A stretch of DNA of 42,093 nt, taken from Psychrobacter faecalis. GTDB lineage: Bacteria > Pseudomonadota > Gammaproteobacteria > Pseudomonadales > Moraxellaceae. Below, piece after piece: positions 26,499-34,690 of this stretch. Position 1 is the first letter of the stretch. Every line of letters starts with the position of its first letter. The stretch is from the NCBI RefSeq assembly GCF_016107575.1, contig NZ_JABAST010000026.1:1-42093 (forward strand). Direction: 5' to 3'. The translations under genes were made by a program, and so were the position numbers. The notes beneath the pieces are model-generated. The model saw only the letters and a list, made by a program, of their open reading frames with translations, was not told where the DNA came from and did no database searches.

Positions 26499-26999
26499 TT
26501 ACTGCTGCAAAGTATCGGTCTTATGCACTTTTTCGGCAGGATTGTATTGCTCAGAAGAAGGTATGGCGCCGTTACGATTGTTTTCTTTCATCGATTTGGC
26601 CACTTCTGGCGGCATATAGTTTTCATCATGCTTGGCCAATACTTCGCCTGCGACAAAGGTATCACCTTGCATTTTACCCGTTGCTACCACGCCTGAGTTT
26701 TCAGCGAATAAATCTGGCAATATACCTTGATAGGTCACCGGCACGGTTGATTCAAAGTCGGTGATCGCAAACTCCACGCTTAACGGGTCGTCTGGCGCAC
26801 GTTGGACACTACCGGCAACGACCATACCACCAGCGCGGATACGCTTATCCTGAGGCGCTTCACCTTGCGCAATGGCGGTGGCGTCAAAGTAGTAATCGGT
26901 CTGTTGCCCAATGGCATAAATCACCAATACCACGGCAATCGCCGCCCCTGCAAGCGTAAACATAACCCACATCAGTTTTTTGCGACGAACTGCGTTCAT
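26499..26999 (-). CDS. ccmE: Cytochrome c maturation haem chaperone CcmE
   Basis: CcmE binds haem covalently in the periplasm and hands it to the haem lyase. The 166-residue product has one N-terminal membrane anchor (about 9-30), the OB-fold domain ([40 protein letters not shown]) and the haem-attachment motif with H124 and Y128 ([13 protein letters not shown]). The C-terminal tail is hydrophilic. It is separated from ccmD by 256 bases without a gene, whereas ccmD and ccmE often touch. ccmF and later genes are not in the window. Confidence 0.95.
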   Translation of the reverse strand: MNAVRRKKLMWVMFTLAGAAIAVVLVIYAIGQQTDYYFDATAIAQGEAPQDKRIRAGGMVVAGSVQRAPDDPLSVEFAITDFESTVPVTYQGILPDLFAENSGVVATGKMQGDTFVAGEVLAKHDENYMPPEVAKSMKENNRNGAIPSSEQYNPAEKVHKTDTLQQ

Positions 27000-27255
27000 A
27001 CCACTACCTCATTGATGAGTCGCTGTTCTACAAACCACTCGTCTGCAAAACAGAAAATATTAAAGAAATGCTTATTGGACTGACTTAATGATAAGCCCGT
27101 CTAACCGTACTTTTCTAATACCTATATGGTAGCATTTTTTGCCCAAATCAATAAGCCCCCCTAGCAACCGATGCGGTCATATATTTACCAGTAAGGCATT
27201 ATTATTTGATAGGCTAAAAATTTGATATTAAAAAGAATTTTTTAAGAAGATTTGT

Positions 27256-27477
27256 TTAGGATGGTTGTTTGGTTTTAGAATTAGGGGTCTTGGCAGCGCG
27301 CTGTGCTTGACGAGCTTGCTGAATGGATAGCTGCTTGATAAGCGCTTGGCGTTGACGGCGGCTATAAATAATAAAAAACAGCATCACGCCAACCGTAATT
27401 GCCCAGCATGACCAGACAAACACGCCATGCTCACCCATGGCAACAAACTCAGAGACGCTATAAAAGTAAGGCTGCAT
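27256..27477 (-). CDS. ccmD: Haem exporter accessory protein CcmD
   Basis: CcmD is a small membrane protein that helps release haem-loaded CcmE from the CcmABC complex. The 73-residue product has one membrane helix (about 18-39), the N-terminal YFYSVSEFVAMGEHGVFVW stretch typical of the family, and a basic cytoplasmic tail (RRQRQALIKQLSIQQARQAQ). It lies 48 bases after ccmC. Recognition is by position plus this pattern. Confidence 0.85.
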   Translation of the reverse strand: MQPYFYSVSEFVAMGEHGVFVWSCWAITVGVMLFFIIYSRRQRQALIKQLSIQQARQAQRAAKTPNSKTKQPS

Positions 27478-27525
27478 TTTATTTCCCTAGCCGTTATTTG
27501 CTTGGTTTATGGTTGTATTTTAGGA

Positions 27526-28314
27526 TTATTTATTTTGGCTACGAACGTATTCTTTGACCCATGCTTTGCCTTGGTCGCGATATAAAATCAGGGTATTGGT
27601 CCGATAAATGGCCAATGAAGCGACCAGTAAATAACTACCAATAATCATCAGTAGTAAGGGCAGCCACATATCTGCCGACATTTTTGGTGCCGCCGTCAGG
27701 GTAAAGGTTGAACCTTGGTGCAAGGTATTCCACCACTGCACTGAGTACTTGATAATAGGCAAATTCACCGCGCCAACGATAGACAAAATAGCCGCCGCTT
27801 TACCGCGATTGGCGGTATGTTCAAAGGCCGCAAACAACGCCATTACCCCAGCATACAAAAACGCCAAAATGAGCATAGACGTCAAGCGTGCATCCCAAAC
27901 CCAATACGTCCCCCACGTCGGTTTTGCCCATATAGAACCTGTGAGTAAACTAATCACACAAAGCAAAAACCCCATCGGAGCCAGTGCCTGAGCTACAAGG
28001 CTTGCGGTCTTAATTTTCCATACCAGATAAATGACACCAAGTACCGCTAAGGCAAAATAAATAGAGATAGCGAGACTGGCAGCGGGTACATGGATGAAAA
28101 TAATGCGATAGCTATTACCTTGCAGATAATCCGGCGGCGCAAATGCCAAGCCCCAAACGCTACCGATGAACAGACAGAGACCGGCTAATATCGCGAGCCA
28201 CTTAACCCAAGGTGCAAAGATACGAAAAAACTGCTTAGTACCCACAGTGGTCAAAAAGACCTGCCAAATGCGTTGCCACAGGCTAGGAGATGAGACATTA
28301 TTCAGGTTGGGCAT
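27526..28314 (-). CDS. ccmC: Haem exporter membrane protein CcmC
   Basis: CcmC presents haem to CcmE in the periplasm. The 262-residue product has six predicted membrane helices, the tryptophan-rich WWD-type motif (WGTYWVWDARLTSMLILAFL, about 135-155) and the conserved histidines in FIHVPAAS and TLHQGSTF that flank the haem site. Length matches the family (E. coli 245). It precedes ccmD. A 352-base gap containing a repeat-like element separates it from ccmB. Confidence 0.95.
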   Translation of the reverse strand: MPNLNNVSSPSLWQRIWQVFLTTVGTKQFFRIFAPWVKWLAILAGLCLFIGSVWGLAFAPPDYLQGNSYRIIFIHVPAASLAISIYFALAVLGVIYLVWKIKTASLVAQALAPMGFLLCVISLLTGSIWAKPTWGTYWVWDARLTSMLILAFLYAGVMALFAAFEHTANRGKAAAILSIVGAVNLPIIKYSVQWWNTLHQGSTFTLTAAPKMSADMWLPLLLMIIGSYLLVASLAIYRTNTLILYRDQGKAWVKEYVRSQNK

Positions 28315-28500
28315 GGGAATAAACCTATTGCGCAGCTGGTGATTATCGAGTAAAACGCATGATTCATACGCCTACCCGCTAACTTGCTGACGTTAAACGC
28401 TGGATAGAATCTACACGTGATTATTTGTTGAATAGCCTATTATAGCAAAGTTGCCAGTTTTCATCATGCTGTTAAGATAAAGGGCTTTCATCAGAAAAGG

Positions 28501-28640
28501 TATATAGTCGATACTAAATGAAAAGGATAGACAATACTATGCCGGGTGACTGGTGCAAATTTTTCTTGCTTGCTGTGCCTACGCCGACAGAGGCGACGAA
28601 AAATTTATCCCAGCCCCGCTGCCTCTTTTTAATATTGACC
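28501..28640. repeat. Probable dispersed intergenic repeat between ccmB and ccmC
   Basis: The 352-base gap 28315-28666 holds a GC-richer block with a compound hairpin: AAATTTTTC (28557-28565) with GAAAAATTT (28598-28606) and an inner GCCT/AGGC pair around ACGCCGACAG. The block begins near TATATAGTCGATACTAAATG and ends around TTTTTAATATTGACC. It resembles short repeats I associate with intergenic regions of Psychrobacter chromosomes. Only one copy is visible here, so the repeat status is recollection, not observation. No coding frame is evident. Confidence 0.5.
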
Positions 28641-28666
28641 TGAATATAACATGCCAACATTAATTG

Positions 28667-29419
28667 TTAATTTAACCATGCCATTTTTAACGTCATTGCA
28701 ATCACCCATGGCATCACCAGTATCGAAATGATGCTACCTGCTAATAATAACGCTAAAATCGGCAAGCCGTTGAGACCTGTGGCAAATAAATCAATCGCAC
28801 CAGTAGCAAAAATCAATACCGGCAACTGCATCGGTAAGGCAATCAAAGGTACCAGCACCGCGCCGTTTTTTAGTGATAACGTCAAACTACTGGCGACTGC
28901 TGACAGCATGAGCAGCATCGGACTACCAGTAATAATAGACGCCATCAATATCCATGCCTCAAACCAGCTTAGCTGAAATAAAGGCACGGCGAGCAAACTT
29001 AATACTGCCACAATGCCGCTACTAAAAATCCAGTGAATAACCAAACGAATCAGCACCCATAATGGCAGCGATGCTTTAGCGACGACTAACTGCGCAAGCG
29101 TACCATTATCAAGCGCAGGCTTAAACAAGCCATCAACACCCATTACCAGTGACAGTAATGCCGCAATCCACACTGCCGATACGCCAAGGCGTTGTAATAA
29201 AGCAGGCTCGCTACCAACCGCTAGCGGAAACAAGGTGATAATCACTAGGAACAGTACCAAAGGATATAGCCACTGCACCGCGCCTTGCTGCTTGACCTGC
29301 CATTCACGCCGCCAAAGCTGCATAAAACTGATACCGCGCACAGCAGCTGTATTAACATTTGAAGTATTAGCATCCGAGCTTGTATTCACGGTTTTTACTG
29401 CACTGTCAGTGTCTATCAT
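28667..29419 (-). CDS. ccmB: Haem exporter ABC permease CcmB
   Basis: CcmB is the permease partner of the ATPase CcmA. The 250-residue product has an N-terminal Ser/Thr/Asn-rich extension (about 1-28) before the conserved start MQLWRREWQVKQQGAVQWLY. Six membrane helices follow; LFPLAVGSEP, DGLFKPALDNGTLAQL and GSPMLLMLSAVASSL are family stretches. An ATG at 29322, in frame at residue 33, would give the usual family start (~218 residues), so the extension may be untranslated. It follows ccmA after 88 bases. Confidence 0.93.
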   Translation of the reverse strand: MIDTDSAVKTVNTSSDANTSNVNTAAVRGISFMQLWRREWQVKQQGAVQWLYPLVLFLVIITLFPLAVGSEPALLQRLGVSAVWIAALLSLVMGVDGLFKPALDNGTLAQLVVAKASLPLWVLIRLVIHWIFSSGIVAVLSLLAVPLFQLSWFEAWILMASIITGSPMLLMLSAVASSLTLSLKNGAVLVPLIALPMQLPVLIFATGAIDLFATGLNGLPILALLLAGSIISILVMPWVIAMTLKMAWLN

Positions 29420-29507
29420 TTATTGGCTCTTCCACTCATGCGTGTCGCACTTATATTGACGCTTGTTGCAGTTAGATTGATGTTCATGGCAGTTATATTG
29501 ATAGCAT

Positions 29508-30137
29508 TTACACCATATAATCGGACAAATCGAGCACTTGATTGGCAACGCCGACGGCTTGGTGACTGGTCATTAGTATCGCACCGCCAGCCGTAGCAAA
29601 TTCGCGCAACCTATCTTCCATGCGTGCTACCATATCGACGTCAAGCGCGGTAAATGGCTCATCGAGTAGCCATAAAGGCGTGACCTCAGGCGTTAATAAA
29701 TAAAGCCGTGCAAGGGTAATGCGCCGTGTTTGCCCCGCAGATAAATGGCTTGAGCTAATCGTTTCAAAACCCTGCAGCCCTACCCATGTAAGGGCGTCAT
29801 CGATCTCAGCTGTACTTGGACTAATGCCATATAAATTAAGCAAAAAAGTGAGGTTTTGGGCGACGGTCAGGTTTGGATGAATGCCCAATTGATGCGATAC
29901 ATATAAAGGCTGCACGGGTAAGTTTGCTATCCCTTGATAAATAACCTCACCGCTTAGCACTGGCAATAACCCAGCTAATTGCATCAGTAGCGTCGTTTTA
30001 CCCGTGCCATTAGCACCGACCAAGTGACAAATGCTACCCGCCGCCAGATTGAGCGTCACGCCTTCACATAAAGGAATTTCACCGCGCTGAACCGTTAGCT
30101 TATCAAGCGCAAGTAAAGCTGTATTCAGAGCCGTCAT
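29508..30137 (-). CDS. ccmA: Haem exporter ATP-binding protein CcmA
   Basis: CcmA is the ATPase that releases haem-loaded CcmE from CcmC/D. The 209-residue product has Walker A (GANGTGKTTLLMQLAG), signature (LSAGQTRRITLARLYL), Walker B (LWLLDEPFTALD) and switch His (MTSHQAV). It is the first gene of the minus-strand ccm block and is divergent from the gene at 30215 across 77 bases. Confidence 0.95.
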   Translation of the reverse strand: MTALNTALLALDKLTVQRGEIPLCEGVTLNLAAGSICHLVGANGTGKTTLLMQLAGLLPVLSGEVIYQGIANLPVQPLYVSHQLGIHPNLTVAQNLTFLLNLYGISPSTAEIDDALTWVGLQGFETISSSHLSAGQTRRITLARLYLLTPEVTPLWLLDEPFTALDVDMVARMEDRLREFATAGGAILMTSHQAVGVANQVLDLSDYMV

Positions 30138-30214
30138 CCAAACCTCTCATTTATTTATTAAGCAGCAGGCAATATTCATCACAAACACCGCTGATGTTCG
30201 TGGCATAATACTTT

Positions 30215-31324
30215 ATGCTTACTTCAACCCCACAGTATAACAAATTGTCGATTACTATGACCTCAAAACCTATGCAGACTTCAAAAGATAGCCAAAATTT
30301 AGACACTCAAAGTGCTACGAGCACCAACCTAACGCTCGACCGCTTAATCGAGGCGCAAGTTGCCTTTATGCAACAATGGCTGCATGCGCAAGCCCAGCCT
30401 TTAGCAACACAGGCTTGGCAGTGGTTTGGCGAGCAGCCATTGAGCAAATATATCAGTAGCGATGATTTGCAGCATCTTATTAATGACTGGTTTCTCAAGC
30501 AGCCGCTAAGCGAGGTAGTACGACGCGATATTCGTGATATTTTGCATACTATTATTTATCATCCGGTTAATGATAATGTGCCTTTATCAGAATTGGTCGA
30601 TGACAGCCAAGTTGAGATCCTAGCCAGCTATGTCGGCAGTCATGAAGAGCAGCGTAATATCTTGGTGCATACGCTGGTTGGCAATGAAACCTTTGCTGAT
30701 TTATTGACGCAAACGCTGTATCACGCTATCAACGATTTTATGGAATCCACGCTAGATAAAGCGGGCCCTGCTGGTAAACTGATGAAACTTGGGCGCAGCT
30801 CGTTTGAAAAAGCCACCAACCGCAATCTTGATGAAAAACTGCAGTCCTACCTGCATCGCAATATTAAAGATTTAACACGCCGAGCAGAAGCCAACGCCCA
30901 AGCGCATTTAACCAACGAAGAGGTTGCGCGCTTATTGGTCACCGGTTGGGGGCGTATCAAAGAAAAACCAATCAGCGAAATCCAAACCTATTTACGCGAT
31001 GAGCCAAACGATAGCAGTATCGCGCATATTGAAAATAGTATTCAACAAAGCTACAACCGTCTGCGCCTATCGCCTTACTTGCACAGCCTTGTGGCAGCGA
31101 GCGTCGATACTTGGTATAGCAACCATCAGGCCGATAGCATAGCTACTATCGCGGCAAGTTTACACATCGATGAGCAGGCAATAACGCAATTGAGTACCGC
31201 CCTGCTCCCTGTCGTCACGGACGCTCTTGAAAGCTCATGGTTTACGGCGCATATAACAGAGATGCTGCAAGCGTTTTATGCGCAGCCTAGTATCAAAGCA
31301 GGACTGGTATTTGGCAGCAATTAA
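30215..31324 (+). CDS. Conserved-looking helical protein of unknown function
   Basis: I do not recognise a family. The 369-residue product has no signal peptide or membrane helix and is predicted helical throughout. Repeated amphipathic stretches include QPLATQAWQWFGEQPLSKYI, QPLSEVVRRDIRDIL and LVGNETFADLLTQTLYHAIN, plus a central basic segment (KLMKLGRSSFEKATNRNL). An in-frame ATG at 30257 (MTSKPMQ) may be the true start, since neither site has a clear Shine-Dalgarno. It diverges from ccmA, and the YbjN-like gene follows after 68 bases, so the two may be co-transcribed. No function is proposed. Confidence 0.7.
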   Translation: MLTSTPQYNKLSITMTSKPMQTSKDSQNLDTQSATSTNLTLDRLIEAQVAFMQQWLHAQAQPLATQAWQWFGEQPLSKYISSDDLQHLINDWFLKQPLSEVVRRDIRDILHTIIYHPVNDNVPLSELVDDSQVEILASYVGSHEEQRNILVHTLVGNETFADLLTQTLYHAINDFMESTLDKAGPAGKLMKLGRSSFEKATNRNLDEKLQSYLHRNIKDLTRRAEANAQAHLTNEEVARLLVTGWGRIKEKPISEIQTYLRDEPNDSSIAHIENSIQQSYNRLRLSPYLHSLVAASVDTWYSNHQADSIATIAASLHIDEQAITQLSTALLPVVTDALESSWFTAHITEMLQAFYAQPSIKAGLVFGSN

Positions 31325-31392
31325 TCTGCTGTTTTAGCGTACGGTTTTCTTTAAAATTTTATTATTCACCCTTTATTAGTCAGCTATTATCT

Positions 31393-32460
31393 ATGAGCGA
31401 ATCTTCTAAACTCAGCTTATGGCAAAGAATCAAGCAGTTGCTTAGTATGGCAACTGAACAGGCTACTATTGACGACACGAAGATTGATAACGACTTGGAC
31501 TTGGACTTGGACTTGGACTCGGACTTGAGTTCAGATTCAAGTCTGACAAAACAGGATAAAAACAACGCTTATCCTTCAAAAAATGAAAGAGATAGTATTC
31601 AAACTTATCCTAAAGACAGTGATAATAATGACAATGATGATACGGATATTATCGGCTCTAGCCCTGACTTAAACCATAATGTGAACCGTAACGCAAACCA
31701 GAGCGTTGATAGCCACTTTGATAATCACTTCGATGAGGTTATTTATAGCAGCCTTAGTAGCAATCTTGATAGTCGCTTAGATAGCAGCACTGACACTGAC
31801 ACTGATACTGATACTGATACTGATACTGATACTGATACTGATACTGATACTGATACTGACGCTTATTTTGATTTTGATAATGACATAGACAGCATGACGC
31901 AGCAAACTGCGCTGAATGACACCCCTATTGTCAATTATCTTAAGCAGTATTTCGACGATCAACAATGGCATTATAACCATTATCGACCTAAAAGCAGTGT
32001 CAGCGATAATAACGACAGCCAGCAATCACACTATTTGTCTTTTAGAATGCGCAATAAAAATCTTGATTGCGGCTACCTATTTCGCGTGCAAGAACATAAC
32101 AACTTGCTAGCGGTCTATGGTGTTTTGCCGTTCTTAATACCCGAAAGCCATCAAAGCGCCGCCATGTTACTGATTACCCAAATTAATTACGACATGCTGA
32201 TTGGCAATCTCGAAATGGATATCAATGATGGCGAAATACGCTACAAAAACGCCATCGATGTCGAAGCGGTCGGTATGGATGAAAGTACCATTGAGCACTT
32301 ATTACAAAGTGTCATCGCGATGACCACGGTGACTTATGAGATATTTAGTGAATTGGTCAACAATCAAAATCCTGCTACAGAATTGCAAGATTTACTGATG
32401 GCGCTACATCGACAAGAGGATGCGCGCACCTTTTTCTTACCTACGCAGTTTGTTCAGTAA
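31393..32460 (+). CDS. YbjN-like protein with acidic Thr-Asp repeat region
   Basis: The 355-residue product has a C-terminal domain (about 180-345) with YLSFRMRNKNLDCGYLFRVQ, LAVYGVLPFLIPESH and LLITQINYDMLIGNLEMDIN. These resemble the YbjN/type III chaperone-like fold, which binds partner proteins in other bacteria. The N-terminal half is acidic and low in complexity: a Leu-Asp run near residue 34-45 and twelve Thr-Asp pairs near 133-156. Both are encoded by six-base tandem repeats, so copy-number change would keep the frame. It follows the 30215 gene closely. The fold call is moderate; the function is unknown. Confidence 0.7.
   Translation: MSESSKLSLWQRIKQLLSMATEQATIDDTKIDNDLDLDLDLDSDLSSDSSLTKQDKNNAYPSKNERDSIQTYPKDSDNNDNDDTDIIGSSPDLNHNVNRNANQSVDSHFDNHFDEVIYSSLSSNLDSRLDSSTDTDTDTDTDTDTDTDTDTDTDTDAYFDFDNDIDSMTQQTALNDTPIVNYLKQYFDDQQWHYNHYRPKSSVSDNNDSQQSHYLSFRMRNKNLDCGYLFRVQEHNNLLAVYGVLPFLIPESHQSAAMLLITQINYDMLIGNLEMDINDGEIRYKNAIDVEAVGMDESTIEHLLQSVIAMTTVTYEIFSELVNNQNPATELQDLLMALHRQEDARTFFLPTQFVQ
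31492..31527 (+). repeat. Six-base tandem repeat GACTTG x6
   Basis: Six consecutive units, GACTTG x4, GACTCG, GACTTG, encode Asp-Leu/Ser pairs in the N-terminal acidic part of the YbjN-like protein. Frame-neutral microsatellite. Confidence 0.9.
31789..31860 (+). repeat. Six-base tandem repeat ACTGAY x12
   Basis: Twelve consecutive units occur: ACTGAC x2, ACTGAT x9, ACTGAC. They encode Thr-Asp twelve times. The nine identical central units form a 54-base perfect microsatellite, which should be prone to slippage and strain-to-strain length change without frameshift. Confidence 0.95.
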
Positions 32461-32591
32461 TCCATTGCGCAAACTCAGTATTTGTCGCTCTTACAATTAC
32501 TCACCAATCCTCTACTTTCAAAACGCTTAAACCTCTCTATTCTTTTACCTTCTATTCTTAAATTACTTTTTAAAAGACATACGTTAATACT

Positions 32592-33509
32592 ATGCTAAAA
32601 ATTGCTTACTCTGATATTTTTCGTTATTCCGTACCCGAAAAACACCGCTTCCCCATGCAAAAATATACGATGATTCCTGAGCGTTTACTGGCCGAAGGGA
32701 CCATCACTAGCGATAATTTTTTTGCCCCAAAACGTCTGAGCGAAGAGGAGATTTTAACCACGCATACTGCGGACTATTGGCAGCAGCTTAAAACCCAAAC
32801 CTTACCACGTAAAGAAGCGCGCGCCATTGGTTTTGAGATGACGCCAGAGTTGGTAGAGCGTGGTCGTTATATTGCCCATGCCACCTATGAATGTGCGTTA
32901 TATGCGCAGCAATACGGCGTGGCGATGAACGTCGCGGGCGGCACTCACCATGCTTTTGCCGATCATGGCGAGGGGTTTTGTGTGTTTAATGATGTTTGTA
33001 TCGCCAGCAATTTATTATTAAATCGTGGACAGGCACAACGAATCTTAATCGTGGATTTAGACGTGCATCAAGGTAATGGCAACGCCAGTATCATGGCGGA
33101 TGAGCCGCGCGTTTTTGTCTTTAGTATGCATGGCGCAAAAAACTACCCGTTTCGCAAACAAGTATCAGACTTAGATATCGAGCTGGATAATGATACGGCT
33201 GATGCAGAATACTTACAGATATTAGAGGATACGCTGCCACGCTTAATCCATGAGTTTGCACCGGATATGATGTTCTATCAATCTGCGGTCGATGTGTTGG
33301 CAACCGATAAATTGGGCAAGCTTAGTCTGACGCTAGAGGGTTGTAAGGCGCGTGATGCGTTTGTCCTACAACAAGCTAAAGCGGCCAATATTCCCGTGGC
33401 TATCGTCATGGGCGGCGGCTATTCAGAAGATATTGAAGACGTGGTTGAGGCGCACTGTAATACGTTTCGTTTGGCACAGCAGCTGTTTTTTGCAGAATTG
33501 ATTGATTAA
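32592..33509 (+). CDS. Histone deacetylase-family zinc hydrolase
   Basis: Members hydrolyse acetyl-amide bonds (acetyl-lysine, acetylpolyamines, acetoin-linked AcuC). The 305-residue product has the paired active-site histidines H119-H120 (GGTHHAFADHGEGFC) and the zinc ligands D157 and H159 (IVDLDVHQGNGN) and D234 (YQSAVDVLATDKLG). The C-terminal GGGYSEDIE glycine loop is present. The catalytic core is complete, so the enzyme should be active; the substrate cannot be inferred. It resembles the bacterial class II-like short group. A small membrane protein gene follows after 66 bases. Confidence 0.92.
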   Translation: MLKIAYSDIFRYSVPEKHRFPMQKYTMIPERLLAEGTITSDNFFAPKRLSEEEILTTHTADYWQQLKTQTLPRKEARAIGFEMTPELVERGRYIAHATYECALYAQQYGVAMNVAGGTHHAFADHGEGFCVFNDVCIASNLLLNRGQAQRILIVDLDVHQGNGNASIMADEPRVFVFSMHGAKNYPFRKQVSDLDIELDNDTADAEYLQILEDTLPRLIHEFAPDMMFYQSAVDVLATDKLGKLSLTLEGCKARDAFVLQQAKAANIPVAIVMGGGYSEDIEDVVEAHCNTFRLAQQLFFAELID

Positions 33510-33575
33510 GGTGTTACTTAGAAAAAGCCATGACCAAATAACGTAAGAAAACTAGAGAGGTTAGCGAGAGTTTAA

Positions 33576-33782
33576 ATGGCAAAAATATTGATTGGTGTAG
33601 GAATTTTGCTGGTTATTATCGGCATTATTTGGCTGCTGTTTCCAAATGCATTTTCGTGGCTCGGCAATATGCCAGGCGATATCAAACATACCTCAGGCAA
33701 TACGCGAGTTTACTTTCCAGTGGTCACCATGATTATTATCAGTATCGTTGCCACTATAATATTAAATCTATTTAATCGCTAA
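33576..33782 (+). CDS. DUF2905 small membrane protein
   Basis: The 68-residue product has two membrane helices (about 4-24 and 48-66) and the family core LGNMPGDIKHTSGNTRVYFP between them, facing the cytoplasm or periplasm. DUF2905 proteins are widespread and of unknown function. AGAGAGG lies upstream. It converges with the TauE-like gene across 19 bases. Confidence 0.88.
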   Translation: MAKILIGVGILLVIIGIIWLLFPNAFSWLGNMPGDIKHTSGNTRVYFPVVTMIIISIVATIILNLFNR

Positions 33783-33804
33783 ACTTGTTTAAGCGTTAAG
33801 TTTA
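33780..33804. terminator. Weak convergent hairpin (DUF2905 / TauE)
   Basis: TAAACTT (33780-33786) and AAGTTTA (33798-33804) pair across the junction and overlap both stop codons. It is AT-rich with no long T-run; possible shared 3' end. Confidence 0.3.
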
Positions 33805-34593
33805 TAGCAACGCTGTTATGCCTTGCCAGCCAACCCGAATACCGAGAACGGTAAGAATCAACAAGATAAGCTGACGAAAGCGGGCTTGCGGTAAATAGCG
33901 ACGCAAGCGAATCCCAACCAACAGCGCAGCGATAGACAATACACTCAGTAAGATAATCAGCTGCCACTCATTAGCACTTAGCGCCCTGATAGGTTCACGT
34001 AAGACAATAATTTGCGCAACCTTACCCAAGAAATAGCACATGTTGCCAACTTTGGCGATGGTATGCTTATCGTCACTTGCGGACAGTAAATACATCATGA
34101 GTATGGTCGACATAGCATTGGTCGCACCGCCAATTATTCCAGCACTAAGTCCAACGATAATCAACACAGGCTTGGTATTGGGCAGACGGATTTGCTTACC
34201 GAGCAAGCTACTGCTGACATAAAAGCCAATCACCGCAGCTAATACCAATAGAATATATGCGCTATCGACCCACAGCAGTAGCTTGGCACCGAGCATACTA
34301 CCGAGCAGGCTGGTCAATGCCAATAACCAATAGCGCCTACCGTAATAGATGAAATTTTGCCAAATACTGCGTCCGCCACCTGCTAACCACGTCATGGCAT
34401 TGAGCAATAACGACGGGAAAATCACCAAGACAATCGCATGCGGTAACGGATAAATACTGGCAAGTGCAGTGGTGGTTACTAACGTCACACCCAGTCCGCT
34501 AATACCATGCAATAATGATGCTAGCGCAAAAATTGCCAGTAGCAATAACGTCTGGGTACTATCGCTATCCATCATATTCGTCATATGAGTCAT
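33802..34593 (-). CDS. TauE/SafE-family sulfite exporter-like permease
   Basis: The 263-residue inner-membrane product has about eight hydrophobic segments and the family motif LLHGISGLGVTLVTTTALAS near the N-terminus and GLSAGIIGGATNAMSTILMM in the middle. The family exports sulfite, sulfoacetate and other organic anions; the substrate here is not indicated by neighbours. It is convergent with DUF2905 and upstream of nothing related; coaBC lies 97 bases further 5' on... the same strand and may be read through from it. Confidence 0.85.
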   Translation of the reverse strand: MTHMTNMMDSDSTQTLLLLAIFALASLLHGISGLGVTLVTTTALASIYPLPHAIVLVIFPSLLLNAMTWLAGGGRSIWQNFIYYGRRYWLLALTSLLGSMLGAKLLLWVDSAYILLVLAAVIGFYVSSSLLGKQIRLPNTKPVLIIVGLSAGIIGGATNAMSTILMMYLLSASDDKHTIAKVGNMCYFLGKVAQIIVLREPIRALSANEWQLIILLSVLSIAALLVGIRLRRYLPQARFRQLILLILTVLGIRVGWQGITALL

Positions 34594-34690
34594 AGAAACT
34601 TATAACCTAATAACGATAGTGATGATAGATATCGGCGACTGACATTGACAACAGCGCAATCAGCATAAGTAGACCGTTTCTTATGATTAA

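Noticed and set aside
29420..29490. 23-codon minus-strand ORF overlapping the ccmB start by four bases
   Set aside because: No ribosome site, and the peptide is mostly a threefold degenerate repeat of AAT/ACT-type codons; coding status cannot be supported.
31789..31860. CRISPR-like array
   Set aside because: The repeats are contiguous hexamers without spacers and lie within a coding frame.
31380..32025. Minus-strand ORFs rich in Ser-Lys or Ile-Ser opposite the Thr-Asp repeat
   Set aside because: They are antisense readings of the hexamer repeats, not genes.
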